A DNA stretch of 23,109 nucleotides from JBDSEG01 sp039920165 (GCA_039920165.1 JBDSEG010000060.1:1-23109); one strand, 5' to 3'. Numbered from the stretch's first letter, positions 15,348 through 23,016 are shown. The notes: generated by a model from the letters alone, not told the origin. A program made the numbers and translations.

Positions 15348-15365
15348 CCGGCCCGAAAGGGCCGG
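15348..15365 (+). other. GAAA-tetraloop hairpin between tRNA-Glu and tRNA-Asp
   Basis: CCGGCCC-GAAA-GGGCCGG forms a perfect 7-bp GC stem capped by a GNRA tetraloop. No T-run follows, so it is not an intrinsic terminator. It could help separate and process the two tRNAs from a common precursor, or give partial 3' protection after cleavage. Function is inference. Confidence 0.6.
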
Positions 15366-15377
15366 AGCAAGCCGCAT

Positions 15378-15454
15378 GGAGTGGTAGTTCAGTTGGTTAG
15401 AATACCGGCCTGTCACGCCGGGGGTCGCGGGTTCGAGTCCCGTCCACTCCGCCA
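15378..15454 (+). tRNA. tRNA-Asp (anticodon GUC)
   Basis: A 77-nt cloverleaf with encoded CCA. Acceptor GGAGTGG pairs with CCACTCC, discriminator G73, anticodon loop CTGTCAC (GUC) on a CCGGC/GCCGG stem, T arm CGCGGG-type with TTCGAGT loop. It is the last gene of the tRNA unit, followed 15 nt later by a terminator. Confidence 0.97.
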
Positions 15455-15469
15455 ACCGCATATCGAGAC

Positions 15470-15494
15470 AACGGGGCCTGGCGCCCCGTTTTTT
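15470..15494 (+). terminator. Intrinsic terminator of the tRNA cluster
   Basis: The 8-bp stem AACGGGGC/GCCCCGTT (15470-15477 with 15483-15490) encloses a 5-nt loop and runs into TTTT, six T in all at 15489-15494. It is the only textbook rho-independent terminator I see in the window, and it separates the tRNAs from ccmA. Confidence 0.92.
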
Positions 15495-15555
15495 CATGTC
15501 GACTTCGAGTGGCGCCATTCATTGCCATCTTGCGATTGTTCATCGATCGTCCTTC

Positions 15556-16224
15556 ATGCCCGGCACGCCCGCCCTTTCGTCCGATGCCGTGCGCCTGCCC
15601 TCGCTGGTTGCGACCGACCTGGCCTGCCGGCGCGGCAACCGGCTCGTATTCAAGAGCGTGAGTTTCGCCCTGCGCGCGGGCGAGGCGCGCTGGCTGCGTG
15701 GACGCAACGGCTGCGGCAAGACGAGCCTGTTGCGAATGGTCGCCGGGCTGGCACTGCCTGCCCATGGCGAGTTGACTTGGGACGGCCTGCCGGTGCGCCA
15801 CGCCCCGGGCTACAGCGCCCGCATCACATATGTTGCGCATGCGAATGCGCTGAAAGAAGATCTGACCGTCGCCGAGGCGCTGACCTTTCTCGCCCGCCTG
15901 CACGATCGTCCCGACGACCCGGGCAGCATCGCGCTGGCGCTCGAACGCATCGGCGTGGCCGCGCGTCGCGACGCGCCGGTTCGCACGCTGTCGCAGGGCC
16001 AGCGTCGGCGGGCTTCGCTGGCGCGCCTCGCGCTCGAACGCGCTGCGGCGCTGTGGATCCTCGACGAACCCTATGACGCACTCGACCTCGACGGCATCGA
16101 ACGCCTGGACGGCCTGCTGCACGAGCATCTGGCGCGCGGGGGCAGCGTGCTGCTGACGAGCCACCAGCCGCCCAGCACGGGCGCGCCGGCCATGGCCGAG
16201 TTCGACCTCGGCGTTTTCGCCTGA
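15556..16224 (+). CDS. ccmA: Cytochrome c maturation ABC transporter ATP-binding protein
   Basis: ATPase of the CcmAB(CD) complex, which uses ATP to release holo-CcmE from CcmCD at the cytoplasmic membrane. Walker A is GRNGCGKTS at 49-57; the signature is LSQGQRRR, Walker B LWILDEP with D-loop ALDLD, and the switch His lies in LTSHQP. Length is 222 residues from the ATG at 15556. The frame is open back to an ATG at 15496, but that codon lies 2 nt after the terminator T-run and adds residues unlike CcmA. A GTG at 15589 is another option. The Shine-Dalgarno is poor for all of these. It is the first gene of the ccm operon. Confidence 0.93.
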   Translation: MPGTPALSSDAVRLPSLVATDLACRRGNRLVFKSVSFALRAGEARWLRGRNGCGKTSLLRMVAGLALPAHGELTWDGLPVRHAPGYSARITYVAHANALKEDLTVAEALTFLARLHDRPDDPGSIALALERIGVAARRDAPVRTLSQGQRRRASLARLALERAAALWILDEPYDALDLDGIERLDGLLHEHLARGGSVLLTSHQPPSTGAPAMAEFDLGVFA

Positions 16225-16246
16225 ACCGACGTGACCGCCACCTCCC

Positions 16247-16915
16247 ATGCGCGACGTCTTTCTGGCCATCTACACACGCGACCTGCGGCTCGCCTTGCGT
16301 CGGCGGGTCGAGGCGCTGCTGCCGGTGGCGTTCTTCGTCGTCGCGATCAGCCTGTTTCCACTCGGCGTCGGCCCCGAGCCGCAGACCCTGCACCAGATCG
16401 CGCCCGGCATCGTCTGGGTGAGCGCGCTGCTCGCATCGATGCTGTCGATGGCGGGGCTGTATGCGGTCGACCATGCCGACGGTTCGCTCGAACAGATGCT
16501 GCTGTCGGGCCAACCGGGCGTCGTGATCGCAGCCGCCAAGGCGGCGGCCAACTGGACCGTGACCGGATTGCCGCTGGTCATCGCTGCGCCGCTGATCGGG
16601 CTGATGCTCGATATGCCGCTTGCCTCGCTCGTGACGTTGACCGCCTCGCTCGGCCTCGGAACGCCGATCCTGAGCCTGCTCGGCGGCCTCGGCGCAGCGC
16701 TGACGCTCGGCCTGCGCAGCGGCGCCGTCCTGCTCGTGCTGCTGATCGTGCCGCTGTCGATCCCGGCGCTGATCTTCGGCGCGGGCGCGGTCGGCGCCGC
16801 CGAAGCGGGACTGTCCACCACCGGTCATTTCTCGCTGCTCGGCGCGCTGCTGATCGCCACCGCGCTCGGCGCGCCGCTGGCGACAGCGTTCGCGCTGCGC
16901 ATCGCACTGGAATGA
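16247..16915 (+). CDS. ccmB: Haem exporter / CcmB membrane permease
   Basis: Integral membrane partner of CcmA in cytochrome c maturation System I. The 222-residue length is standard. About six hydrophobic segments can be read, starting with LLPVAFFVVAISLFPLGVG around 25-43. The family motifs GVGPEPQTLHQIAPGIVWVSALLASMLS and DGSLEQMLLS are conserved. It begins 22 nt after ccmA and ends 7 nt before ccmC. Confidence 0.95.
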   Translation: MRDVFLAIYTRDLRLALRRRVEALLPVAFFVVAISLFPLGVGPEPQTLHQIAPGIVWVSALLASMLSMAGLYAVDHADGSLEQMLLSGQPGVVIAAAKAAANWTVTGLPLVIAAPLIGLMLDMPLASLVTLTASLGLGTPILSLLGGLGAALTLGLRSGAVLLVLLIVPLSIPALIFGAGAVGAAEAGLSTTGHFSLLGALLIATALGAPLATAFALRIALE

Positions 16916-16922
16916 GGCCGCG

Positions 16923-17714
16923 ATGACCCCGATGCAGCGCAACAGCCGCCGGGCGCGTTGGACGCGGTTCGCCGCGCCGTCGCGCTTCTATGCCTTGGCG
17001 GAGCGCGTCAATCCGTGGCTGTGGGGTCTCGCCAGCGCGCTCGCCATCGTGGGCCTGTACGTCGGCTTCTTTGTCGCCCCGACCGACGCCACGCAGAGCG
17101 AGGCCTACCGCATCATTTTCATCCACGTGCCTGCCGCCTGGATGTCGATGGTGATTTATCTCGCCATGGCGTTTTGGGCCGCCATCGGCTGGATGTTCAA
17201 CGCCCGCATGGCGTCGCTGCTGGCGCGTGCGCTGGCGCCAACCGGCGCGCTGTTCACCTTCCTCGCCTTGTGGACCGGTGCGTTCTGGGGCAAGCCGACG
17301 TGGGGCGCGTGGTGGGTGTGGGACGCGCGCCTTACGTCGGAACTGATTCTTCTGTTCCTGTATCTCGGCTTCATCGCCCTCGTGGCCTCGATCGACGACG
17401 AGGTGCGTGGCGACAAGGCCGGCGCGCTGCTCGCCGTGGTGGGGGCGGTTAACATCCCGATCGTCTATTTTTCGGTCCGCTGGTGGAACACCCTGCACCA
17501 GGGCGCGAGCATCAGCCTGACTTCGGCCCCGAAGATGGCGCACACCATGTTGACCGCGATGCTGCTGATGACCTTGGCGTTCTGGGCCTATGCCTTCGCG
17601 GTAGCCTTCACTCGCGCGCAGGGCCTTGCACTCGAACGCGATCGGGATGCCGATTGGGTGCTGGGCTTGCGATCGGGAGATGAAGTCAAGGCAAGTACGA
17701 GGAACCGGCAGTGA
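16923..17714 (+). CDS. ccmC: Haem-handling protein CcmC (WWD domain)
   Basis: Presents haem to CcmE on the periplasmic side of the inner membrane. The tryptophan-rich WWD motif is at 127-134 (WGAWWVWD), and the two axial histidines are H68 (IFIHVPAAW) and H192 (WWNTLHQGAS). Six transmembrane helices are expected from the hydrophobic pattern. Length is 263 residues with a polar N-terminal stretch of about 30 residues. The TGA overlaps the GTG start of ccmD (GTGA), implying coupled translation. Confidence 0.96.
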   Translation: MTPMQRNSRRARWTRFAAPSRFYALAERVNPWLWGLASALAIVGLYVGFFVAPTDATQSEAYRIIFIHVPAAWMSMVIYLAMAFWAAIGWMFNARMASLLARALAPTGALFTFLALWTGAFWGKPTWGAWWVWDARLTSELILLFLYLGFIALVASIDDEVRGDKAGALLAVVGAVNIPIVYFSVRWWNTLHQGASISLTSAPKMAHTMLTAMLLMTLAFWAYAFAVAFTRAQGLALERDRDADWVLGLRSGDEVKASTRNRQ

Positions 17715-17881
17715 ACTGGATCAGCGCTTCTGAATTCTTTGCCATGCGAGGCTACGGCCTGTATGTGTGGGGCTCGTATGCGATGACCCTGGCGGCGCTG
17801 CTGTTCGAGGCCGCGTCCGTCGTGCGCGGTCGGCGCGCCAGCCTGCGCGCCGTGGGCCACTCGGTTCGGGACGACCGATGA
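17711..17881 (+). CDS. ccmD: Haem exporter protein CcmD (small, GTG start)
   Basis: Small single-span protein that helps CcmC and CcmE associate. The 56-residue product starts NWISASEFFAMRGYG after the GTG; LYVWGSYAMTLAALLFEAAS is the membrane segment with the family tyrosine/tryptophan pattern, followed by a basic RGRRASLR tail on the cytoplasmic side. The start is GTG at 17711 inside the ccmC stop (GTGA), and the stop overlaps the ccmE ATG (ATGA). Identity rests on size, topology and exact position between ccmC and ccmE, since CcmD sequences diverge widely. It is easily missed by length-limited gene finders. Confidence 0.92.
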   Translation: MNWISASEFFAMRGYGLYVWGSYAMTLAALLFEAASVVRGRRASLRAVGHSVRDDR

Positions 17882-18342
17882 AGCCGCGTCACAAACGCAT
17901 GGCGATCATCGCCGGCATCGTCGGCGCGGTCGGCATAGCCACCGCGCTGGTGCTGAATGCGTTCCAGAGCAACCTGGTCTTTTTCTACACGCCGACCCAG
18001 GTCGCTGCGAAGGAGGCCCCGAGCGGGCGCACCTTCCGGCTCGGCGGGCTGGTGACGGTGGGCAGCGTCAAGCGCGACGCGACGGCGGTCGAGTTCAGCG
18101 TCACCGATACCGCCAAGACGATTTCGGTCCACTACGTCGGCATCCTTCCGGACCTGTTCAAGGAAGGCAAGGGCGTCGTCGCGCAAGGCCAGATGCGCAG
18201 CGACGGCGTGTTCGCGGCGCGCGAGGTGCTCGCCAAGCACGACGAGAATTACATGCCGCCCGAAGCCGCCGAGGCGCTCAAGCGCGCCGGACAGAGCAGG
18301 GCCGACGCCGCGTCCACGCTCGCGCCGGGGGCGGGCAAATGA
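17878..18342 (+). CDS. ccmE: Haem chaperone CcmE
   Basis: Periplasmic, membrane-anchored chaperone that covalently binds haem through a histidine and passes it to CcmF. The start ATG at 17878 overlaps the ccmD stop. Layout: basic N-terminus, membrane anchor about 8-26, OB-fold domain with FRLGGLV and VHYVGILPDLFKEG, then the haem-binding His H121 with Tyr Y125 in KHDENYMPP, equivalent to H130 and Y134 of E. coli. The flexible C-terminus ends in Ala/Gly-rich residues. Length is 154 residues. The frame is open upstream into ccmD but that is not CcmE. The TGA overlaps the ccmF ATG. Confidence 0.96.
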   Translation: MKPRHKRMAIIAGIVGAVGIATALVLNAFQSNLVFFYTPTQVAAKEAPSGRTFRLGGLVTVGSVKRDATAVEFSVTDTAKTISVHYVGILPDLFKEGKGVVAQGQMRSDGVFAAREVLAKHDENYMPPEAAEALKRAGQSRADAASTLAPGAGK

Positions 18343-20324
18343 TCCCCGAGATCGGCCAGATCGCGGCGCTGCTCGCGCTCGCCGTCGCGCTGATACAGGG
18401 CAGCCTGCCGATCGTCGGCGCGGCGCGCGGCAACGCGACCTGGATGCACCTTGCGCGGCCGGCCGCGCAGACGCAGTGCCTGCTCGTCGTCGTCGCCTTC
18501 GCCTGTCTTACCGCCTCGTTCGTGAACAACGATTGGTCGGTGCTGTACGTCGCATCCAATTCCAACTCCGCGCTGCCGCTCGCCTACCGCGTCGCCGGCG
18601 TGTGGGGCGGCCACGAAGGATCGCTTCTGCTGTGGCTGCTGATGCTCAACGTCTGGACCCTGGCCGTCGCGAGCTTCAGCCGGCATCTGCCGCTGCCCGT
18701 GATCGCGCGCATCCTGGCGGTGATGGGGCTGGTCAGCGTCGGCTTCCTGCTCTTCATGCTGCTGACCTCGAACCCGTTCGAGCGTCTATTGCCGGCGGCT
18801 CTCGACGGGCGCGATCTGAACCCGCTGCTGCAGGACCCCGGCATGGTGATTCACCCGCCGATGCTGTACATGGGCTACGTGGGTTTCTCGGTTGCCTTCG
18901 CTTTCGCTATCGCCGCCCTGATCGGGGGCAACCTCGACGCGACCTGGGCCCGCTGGACCCGACCGTGGACTCTCGCGGCCTGGACCTTTCTCACCGTCGG
19001 CATCGCGCTGGGAAGCTGGTGGGCGTATTACGAACTCGGCTGGGGCGGCTGGTGGTTCTGGGACCCGGTCGAGAACGCCTCTTTCATGCCGTGGCTGGTC
19101 GGCACCGCGCTGATCCATTCGCTCGCCGTCACCGAAAAGCGCGGCGCCTTCAAATCGTGGACCGTGCTGCTCGCGATCATGGCGTTCTCGCTCTCGCTGC
19201 TCGGCACTTTCCTGGTTCGCTCGGGCGTGCTGTCCTCGGTGCATGCCTTCGCCACCGATCCGCGCCGCGGCGTCTTCATCCTCGCGTTTCTTCTTGTCGT
19301 GATCGGCGGCTCGCTGGTGCTGTATGCGTGGCGCGCGCCGAGCGTCGGCCTGGGCGCGCGCTTCGAACCCGTCTCGCGCGAATCGGCGCTGCTCGCCAAC
19401 AATGTGATGCTGGTCGTCGCGATGGCGACGGTGCTGCTCGGCACGCTCTATCCGCTGCTGCTCGATGCGCTCGGCCTGGGCAAGATCTCGGTCGGTCCGC
19501 CGTATTTCGCCAGCGTCTTCGTTCCCATCATGACGCCGGTCGTCTTCCTCATGGGCGTCGGCCCGCTCGCGCGCTGGCGCCAGACCTCGGTGCCAGAACT
19601 GACGCTGCGGCTGCGCTGGGCAGCCGGGCTCGCGGTCGTGATGGCGTTCGTCACCGGCTTCCTTGCTGGGCACATCTCGGCTCTTGCGACACTCGGTTTT
19701 TTGATGGCGTGGTGGATCGTCTTCTCGCTTGCCACCGATTTGTTCGAGCGGCTGCGCACCGGCACGCCGACGCCCGCCGGCTGGCTTGCGCGCGCCCGTC
19801 TGCTGCCGCGCTCGGTATTCGGCATGATGGTCGCGCACCTGGGCATCGCGGTATTCGCCTTCGGCGTCAGCATGGTCAACACCTACGGCGTCGAACAGGA
19901 CCTGCGGATGGAACCGGGCGATACCGCCAACGTCGCGGGCTATATCTTCACCTACCGCGGCGTGCGCGAAATCCAGGGACCGAACTATGCGGCGACCCGC
20001 GGGCTCGTCGAAGTGACTCGCGACGGCAAGGCGGTCGCCACGCTGCAGCCTGAAAAGCGCGTCTACCGCGTGCAGCAGAACCCGATGACCGAAGCTGCGA
20101 TCGATACCGGCTTCACCCGCGACCTGTATGTCTCGCTCGGCGAGGCGGTCGACGGCGGCAAGGCGTGGATCGTGCGTGTATATGTCAAACCCTTCGTCGA
20201 CTGGATCTGGGGCGGCTGCCTGGTGATGGCACTCGGTGGCATCCTCGCAGCATCCGATCGGCGTTATCGCGCTACGCGGCGCCAGAGCGCGACGATCCCG
20301 GACGGCGTCGTCGCTGCCCGATGA
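18339..20324 (+). CDS. ccmF: Haem lyase CcmF (WWD domain)
   Basis: Large polytopic protein thought to ligate haem from CcmE to apocytochrome c, together with CcmH and CcmI. Length of 661 residues is close to E. coli (about 650). The WWD motif is at 235-243 (WGGWWFWDP) followed by VENASFMPW. Conserved blocks RVAGVWGGHEGSLLLW, LQDPGMVIHPPMLYMGYVG and LGTFLVRSGVLSSVHAFA carry the histidines for haem. Many hydrophobic segments span the length, with a periplasmic domain near 540-630. Start and stop overlap ccmE and ccmG by 4 nt each (ATGA). Confidence 0.97.
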   Translation: MIPEIGQIAALLALAVALIQGSLPIVGAARGNATWMHLARPAAQTQCLLVVVAFACLTASFVNNDWSVLYVASNSNSALPLAYRVAGVWGGHEGSLLLWLLMLNVWTLAVASFSRHLPLPVIARILAVMGLVSVGFLLFMLLTSNPFERLLPAALDGRDLNPLLQDPGMVIHPPMLYMGYVGFSVAFAFAIAALIGGNLDATWARWTRPWTLAAWTFLTVGIALGSWWAYYELGWGGWWFWDPVENASFMPWLVGTALIHSLAVTEKRGAFKSWTVLLAIMAFSLSLLGTFLVRSGVLSSVHAFATDPRRGVFILAFLLVVIGGSLVLYAWRAPSVGLGARFEPVSRESALLANNVMLVVAMATVLLGTLYPLLLDALGLGKISVGPPYFASVFVPIMTPVVFLMGVGPLARWRQTSVPELTLRLRWAAGLAVVMAFVTGFLAGHISALATLGFLMAWWIVFSLATDLFERLRTGTPTPAGWLARARLLPRSVFGMMVAHLGIAVFAFGVSMVNTYGVEQDLRMEPGDTANVAGYIFTYRGVREIQGPNYAATRGLVEVTRDGKAVATLQPEKRVYRVQQNPMTEAAIDTGFTRDLYVSLGEAVDGGKAWIVRVYVKPFVDWIWGGCLVMALGGILAASDRRYRATRRQSATIPDGVVAAR

Positions 20325-20854
20325 AGCGCCTGCGTTTCGTCGTTCCGCTGGCGCTGTTCCTGGTGCTGGCGGGCTTTCTCGCCGCCGGGCTCAAGCTCGA
20401 TCCGCGCGAAGTTCCTTCGCCGCTGATCGGCAAGCTCGCGCCGGCGTTCACGCTCGCAAGGCTGGACGACCCCGTGCGCTCGATCCGGCGCGACGACATG
20501 CTCGGTAAGGTCTGGATGCTCAATGTCTGGGCCTCGTGGTGCGTGACCTGCCGCGAGGAGCATCCGCACCTGCTCGCGCTGTCGCGCAGCAAGCAGCTTC
20601 CCATCCTCGGCCTGAACTACAAGGACAAGCGTCAGGACGGCCTCGACTGGCTGGCGCAGTTCGGCGATCCCTACGACGCCTCGCTGTCCGACACCGACGG
20701 TCGCGTCGGCATCGACTTCGGCGTGTATGCGGTGCCGGAAACCTTCGTCATGGACAAGCAGGGCGTCATCCGTTTCAAGCATATCGGCGCGGTCACACCG
20801 CAGATCATCCAGACCCGGATCGTGCCGCTGCTGCGTGAGCTCAACAATGGTTAG
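20321..20854 (+). CDS. ccmG: Periplasmic thiol-disulfide oxidoreductase CcmG/DsbE
   Basis: Membrane-anchored thioredoxin-like protein that keeps apocytochrome c cysteines reduced before haem attachment. An N-terminal anchor at about 5-24 is followed by the thioredoxin fold. The active site is C74-V-T-C77 in NVWASWCVTCREEH (E. coli has C-P-T-C). The cis-Pro equivalent is in YAVPETFVMD, and GLNYKD is the family acidic loop region. Length is 177 residues. The start ATG at 20321 overlaps the ccmF stop; longer in-frame ATGs lie inside ccmF. The end overlaps ccmH by 8 nt. Confidence 0.95.
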   Translation: MKRLRFVVPLALFLVLAGFLAAGLKLDPREVPSPLIGKLAPAFTLARLDDPVRSIRRDDMLGKVWMLNVWASWCVTCREEHPHLLALSRSKQLPILGLNYKDKRQDGLDWLAQFGDPYDASLSDTDGRVGIDFGVYAVPETFVMDKQGVIRFKHIGAVTPQIIQTRIVPLLRELNNG

Positions 20855-21347
20855 GAGGCAGCCGGGAGGGTTCGCGGCGTTCCTGCTGTGCGTGGCCTTG
20901 GCGGCGGGCGCCAAGGAGGCGCCGCTCGCCGCCACCGACCCCGCACTCGAAGCCCGCATGCTGGCCGTGGCCGCCGAGTTGCGCTGCCTGGTGTGCCAGA
21001 ACCAGACCATCGCCGACTCGCACTCGGGTCTCGCCGACGACCTGCGAGTGCAGATCCGCGAACAGCTCGCGCGCGGCGCGTCGAACGAGCAGGTCATCGC
21101 CTACATGACCGACCGCTATGGCGACTTCGTGCGCTATCGGCCCGCATTCAAATCGACCACGGCACTGTTGTGGATCGCGCCAGGCATTCTGCTCGCCGGC
21201 GGACTGCTGATCCTCACCATCGTGCTGCGAAGGCGCGCCAGGCTCGCGCCCGATGCGTTCGAACCCGACGACGAATCGGACCCGGACATTGCGCCAGAGG
21301 CCGCGTCGATCGCGAAGCCGGCGGATCCACGGGGCGCGACTTCATGA
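20847..21347 (+). CDS. ccmH: Cytochrome c-type biogenesis protein CcmH (short form)
   Basis: Thiol protein of the haem-ligation complex that exchanges disulfides with CcmG and apocytochrome. The ATG at 20847 lies inside ccmG (8-nt overlap) and yields a signal peptide (MVRRQ, then FAAFLLCVALAAGA). The family motif LRCLVCQNQ holds C47 and C50, followed by IADSHSGLADDLR. A C-terminal membrane helix is at about 107-127 and a short acidic cytoplasmic tail follows. At 166 residues it is the short CcmH; E. coli has CcmH and CcmI fused. An AGGAGG sits just inside the gene at 20853-20858, downstream of the start rather than upstream. Confidence 0.94.
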   Translation: MVRRQPGGFAAFLLCVALAAGAKEAPLAATDPALEARMLAVAAELRCLVCQNQTIADSHSGLADDLRVQIREQLARGASNEQVIAYMTDRYGDFVRYRPAFKSTTALLWIAPGILLAGGLLILTIVLRRRARLAPDAFEPDDESDPDIAPEAASIAKPADPRGATS

Positions 21348-22645
21348 TCGGCTTCGCCTCGTTCGCGGTCGTCCTGACGCTCGCCACGCTCGCGCTGTTG
21401 ACCCGTTCTCTGTGGTGGCCGCGGCGGCATCCCGCCAGTGCCGATACCGCGCAGCGTGACTCGATCGATGCACTGCGCCGGCGCATCGCCGAGCTCGACG
21501 CCGCGCATGCGGCCGGATCGATCACCGATGCCGAGCATGCGCAAGCCCGCGAGGCGCTCGATAAGCGCATCGTGGCAACGGTGGTCGACGGTCCGTCGAT
21601 GCAAGCCGCCGCGAAGGGCGCAGCGGCGCGGCGGCCGCTTGCGTTGATGCTCGGGCTCGCCTTCTCGGTGTGCACGGTAGCGGCCCTGGGCTACCTCGTC
21701 GTCGGTACGCCCCAAGCGCTATCGCCCCAACTCGCGGCGGCTCCCGGTGCTTCTGCGCCACCGATCGAGGCGGCGTCGATCACGCCGCAACAGGTCGAGC
21801 TACTGATCGAGCGCCTCGCGATTCGCTTGAGGGAGCAGCCCGGCGATATCGAGGGCTGGACCATCCTCGGACGGTCCAACGCAGTGCTCGGCCGGTTCGA
21901 AGCGGCGGCCGCGGCCTTCAAGCAGGCCCTCGCGTTGCGCCCCGAAGATTCCATGCTGATGGCGCACTACGCCGATGCGCTCGCGACCGCCCGGCAAGGC
22001 TTCGCCGGCGAACCCGATCGCCTGATCGCGCGTGCCCTCGCGGTCGATCCGAACAATCTGAAAGCACTCGCGCTCGCCGGCAGCGCCGCCTTCGAGCGCG
22101 AGGACTATGCCGCCGCGTTGCGTCAATGGGAAAGCATGGCGCGCCTGGCACCGACGGACGAATTTCGCGAGCAGATTCAGGCCGGCATCGGGGAGGCAAA
22201 ACGGCGTCTGGCCGGGCAGGGCGCGGTGTCGTCCACCGCGTCGGATTCCTCGGCTTCGACCGCAGCGACGACTGATTCGACACCCGTCGGCGCGAGCGCG
22301 AAATCAATTGAAGGCAGCGTGACGTTGTCGCAAAGCCTGGCCGGCAAGGCGCGCCCTGACGACACGCTCTTCGTCTTCGCGCGCGTCGCGACGGGCGGCG
22401 GGATTCCGCTGGCTGTCGTGCGCAAAAAGGTCAAGGATTTGCCGTTGAACTTCACGCTTGACGACAGCATGGCCATGTCGCCTCAGCACACGTTGTCGAC
22501 CGCGACCGGCGTTGTCGTCAGCGCGCGCATCAGCCGCAGCGGCAATGCGATGCCGGCGAGCGGTGATCTTCAGGGCGTCTCGGTGCCGGTGCAGCCCGGT
22601 GCGCGCGGCGTGAGGATAGAGATCACCGACATCGTCGGACTCTAG
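21344..22645 (+). CDS. ccmI: Apocytochrome c chaperone CcmI/CycH, TPR protein
   Basis: Binds the C-terminal helix of apocytochromes and delivers them to CcmF/CcmH. The ATG at 21344 overlaps the ccmH stop (ATGA). Domains in order: first membrane helix about 2-20; cytoplasmic coiled-coil-like region (DALRRRIAELDAAHAAGSITDAEHAQAREALDKR pattern) about 41-75; second helix about 99-120; periplasmic TPR repeats about 155-300 (GWTILGRSNAVLGRFEAAAAAF, LAGSAAFEREDYAAALRQW); a Ser/Thr-rich linker about 305-325; and the C-terminal CcmI domain about 325-433 (GSVTLS, DTLFVFARV, LNFTLDDSMAMSP). Length of 433 residues fits a stand-alone CcmI. It is the last gene of the operon. No terminator is visible in the 30 nt that follow. 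Confidence 0.94.
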   Translation: MIGFASFAVVLTLATLALLTRSLWWPRRHPASADTAQRDSIDALRRRIAELDAAHAAGSITDAEHAQAREALDKRIVATVVDGPSMQAAAKGAAARRPLALMLGLAFSVCTVAALGYLVVGTPQALSPQLAAAPGASAPPIEAASITPQQVELLIERLAIRLREQPGDIEGWTILGRSNAVLGRFEAAAAAFKQALALRPEDSMLMAHYADALATARQGFAGEPDRLIARALAVDPNNLKALALAGSAAFEREDYAAALRQWESMARLAPTDEFREQIQAGIGEAKRRLAGQGAVSSTASDSSASTAATTDSTPVGASAKSIEGSVTLSQSLAGKARPDDTLFVFARVATGGGIPLAVVRKKVKDLPLNFTLDDSMAMSPQHTLSTATGVVVSARISRSGNAMPASGDLQGVSVPVQPGARGVRIEITDIVGL

Positions 22646-22675
22646 GCCGCCAGAGATCGCAAGCCGCTTCGGTAC

Positions 22676-23005
22676 TCAATCGTTCAGATGTCCGGCGCGT
22701 CGGGTCCGGAACTGCTCGAGCAGCTGGATCGAAACGATGGCCGACCCGATTGCAATGCGCAACGGAGAACGCGACAAGCCGAGCTGCGAATAAGTAATGT
22801 TCTCGTACAGCTCAGCCGTGGCCGGGTGAGCGTCGAGAACCGGGTCGATCGCATATTTGGGAAGTCCCAGCGCCAACAGTCGCTTCAGACGCGCGACCAC
22901 GATCTGGTACTCGTCCGCGTTACCGAAGCCGGACTGCCGCTCAAGCCATTCGAGGCGGCCCGACAGGTCGATGATCGCTTCGAGGCAACTGGCGGGGATG
23001 TGCAT
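22676..23005 (-). CDS. Hypothetical protein, unrecognised family
   Basis: The only minus-strand gene, convergent with ccmI and 30 nt from it. I do not recognise the family. The 109-residue product starts MHIPASCLEAIIDLSGRLEWLERQ and is mostly helical in look, with a basic middle (VARLKRLLALGLPKYAI), an acidic ENITYSQLGLSRSPLR stretch and a mildly hydrophobic IAIGSAIVSIQLLEQF segment near the C-terminus. No signal peptide or convincing membrane helix is present. The ATG at 23005 is chosen because a GGGAG lies 6 nt upstream; in-frame starts at 23053 and 23098 lack this and would cover the 11-bp direct repeat. The opposite strand is also open here (22688-23023), but that product is poor in hydrophobic core residues. 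Function unknown. Confidence 0.6.
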   Translation of the reverse strand: MHIPASCLEAIIDLSGRLEWLERQSGFGNADEYQIVVARLKRLLALGLPKYAIDPVLDAHPATAELYENITYSQLGLSRSPLRIAIGSAIVSIQLLEQFRTRRAGHLND

Positions 23006-23011
23006 TTGGTA

Positions 23012-23016
23012 CTCCC
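23012..23016 (-). promoter_or_regulatory. Ribosome binding site of the minus-strand gene
   Basis: GGGAG on the minus strand is separated from the ATG (23005-23003) by 6 nt. It is the best-spaced Shine-Dalgarno for this frame and the reason the shorter start was chosen. Confidence 0.5.

Noticed and set aside
15522..15550. Possible ccm promoter: TTGCCA, 17 nt, GATCGT
   Set aside because: The -10 matches only three of six bases, and the implied transcription start would fall at or after the ccmA ATG. No convincing ccm promoter could be identified.
15496..15555. N-terminal extension of ccmA from the ATG at 15496
   Set aside because: The ATG lies 2 nt after the terminator T-run, and the 20 added residues do not resemble CcmA N-termini.
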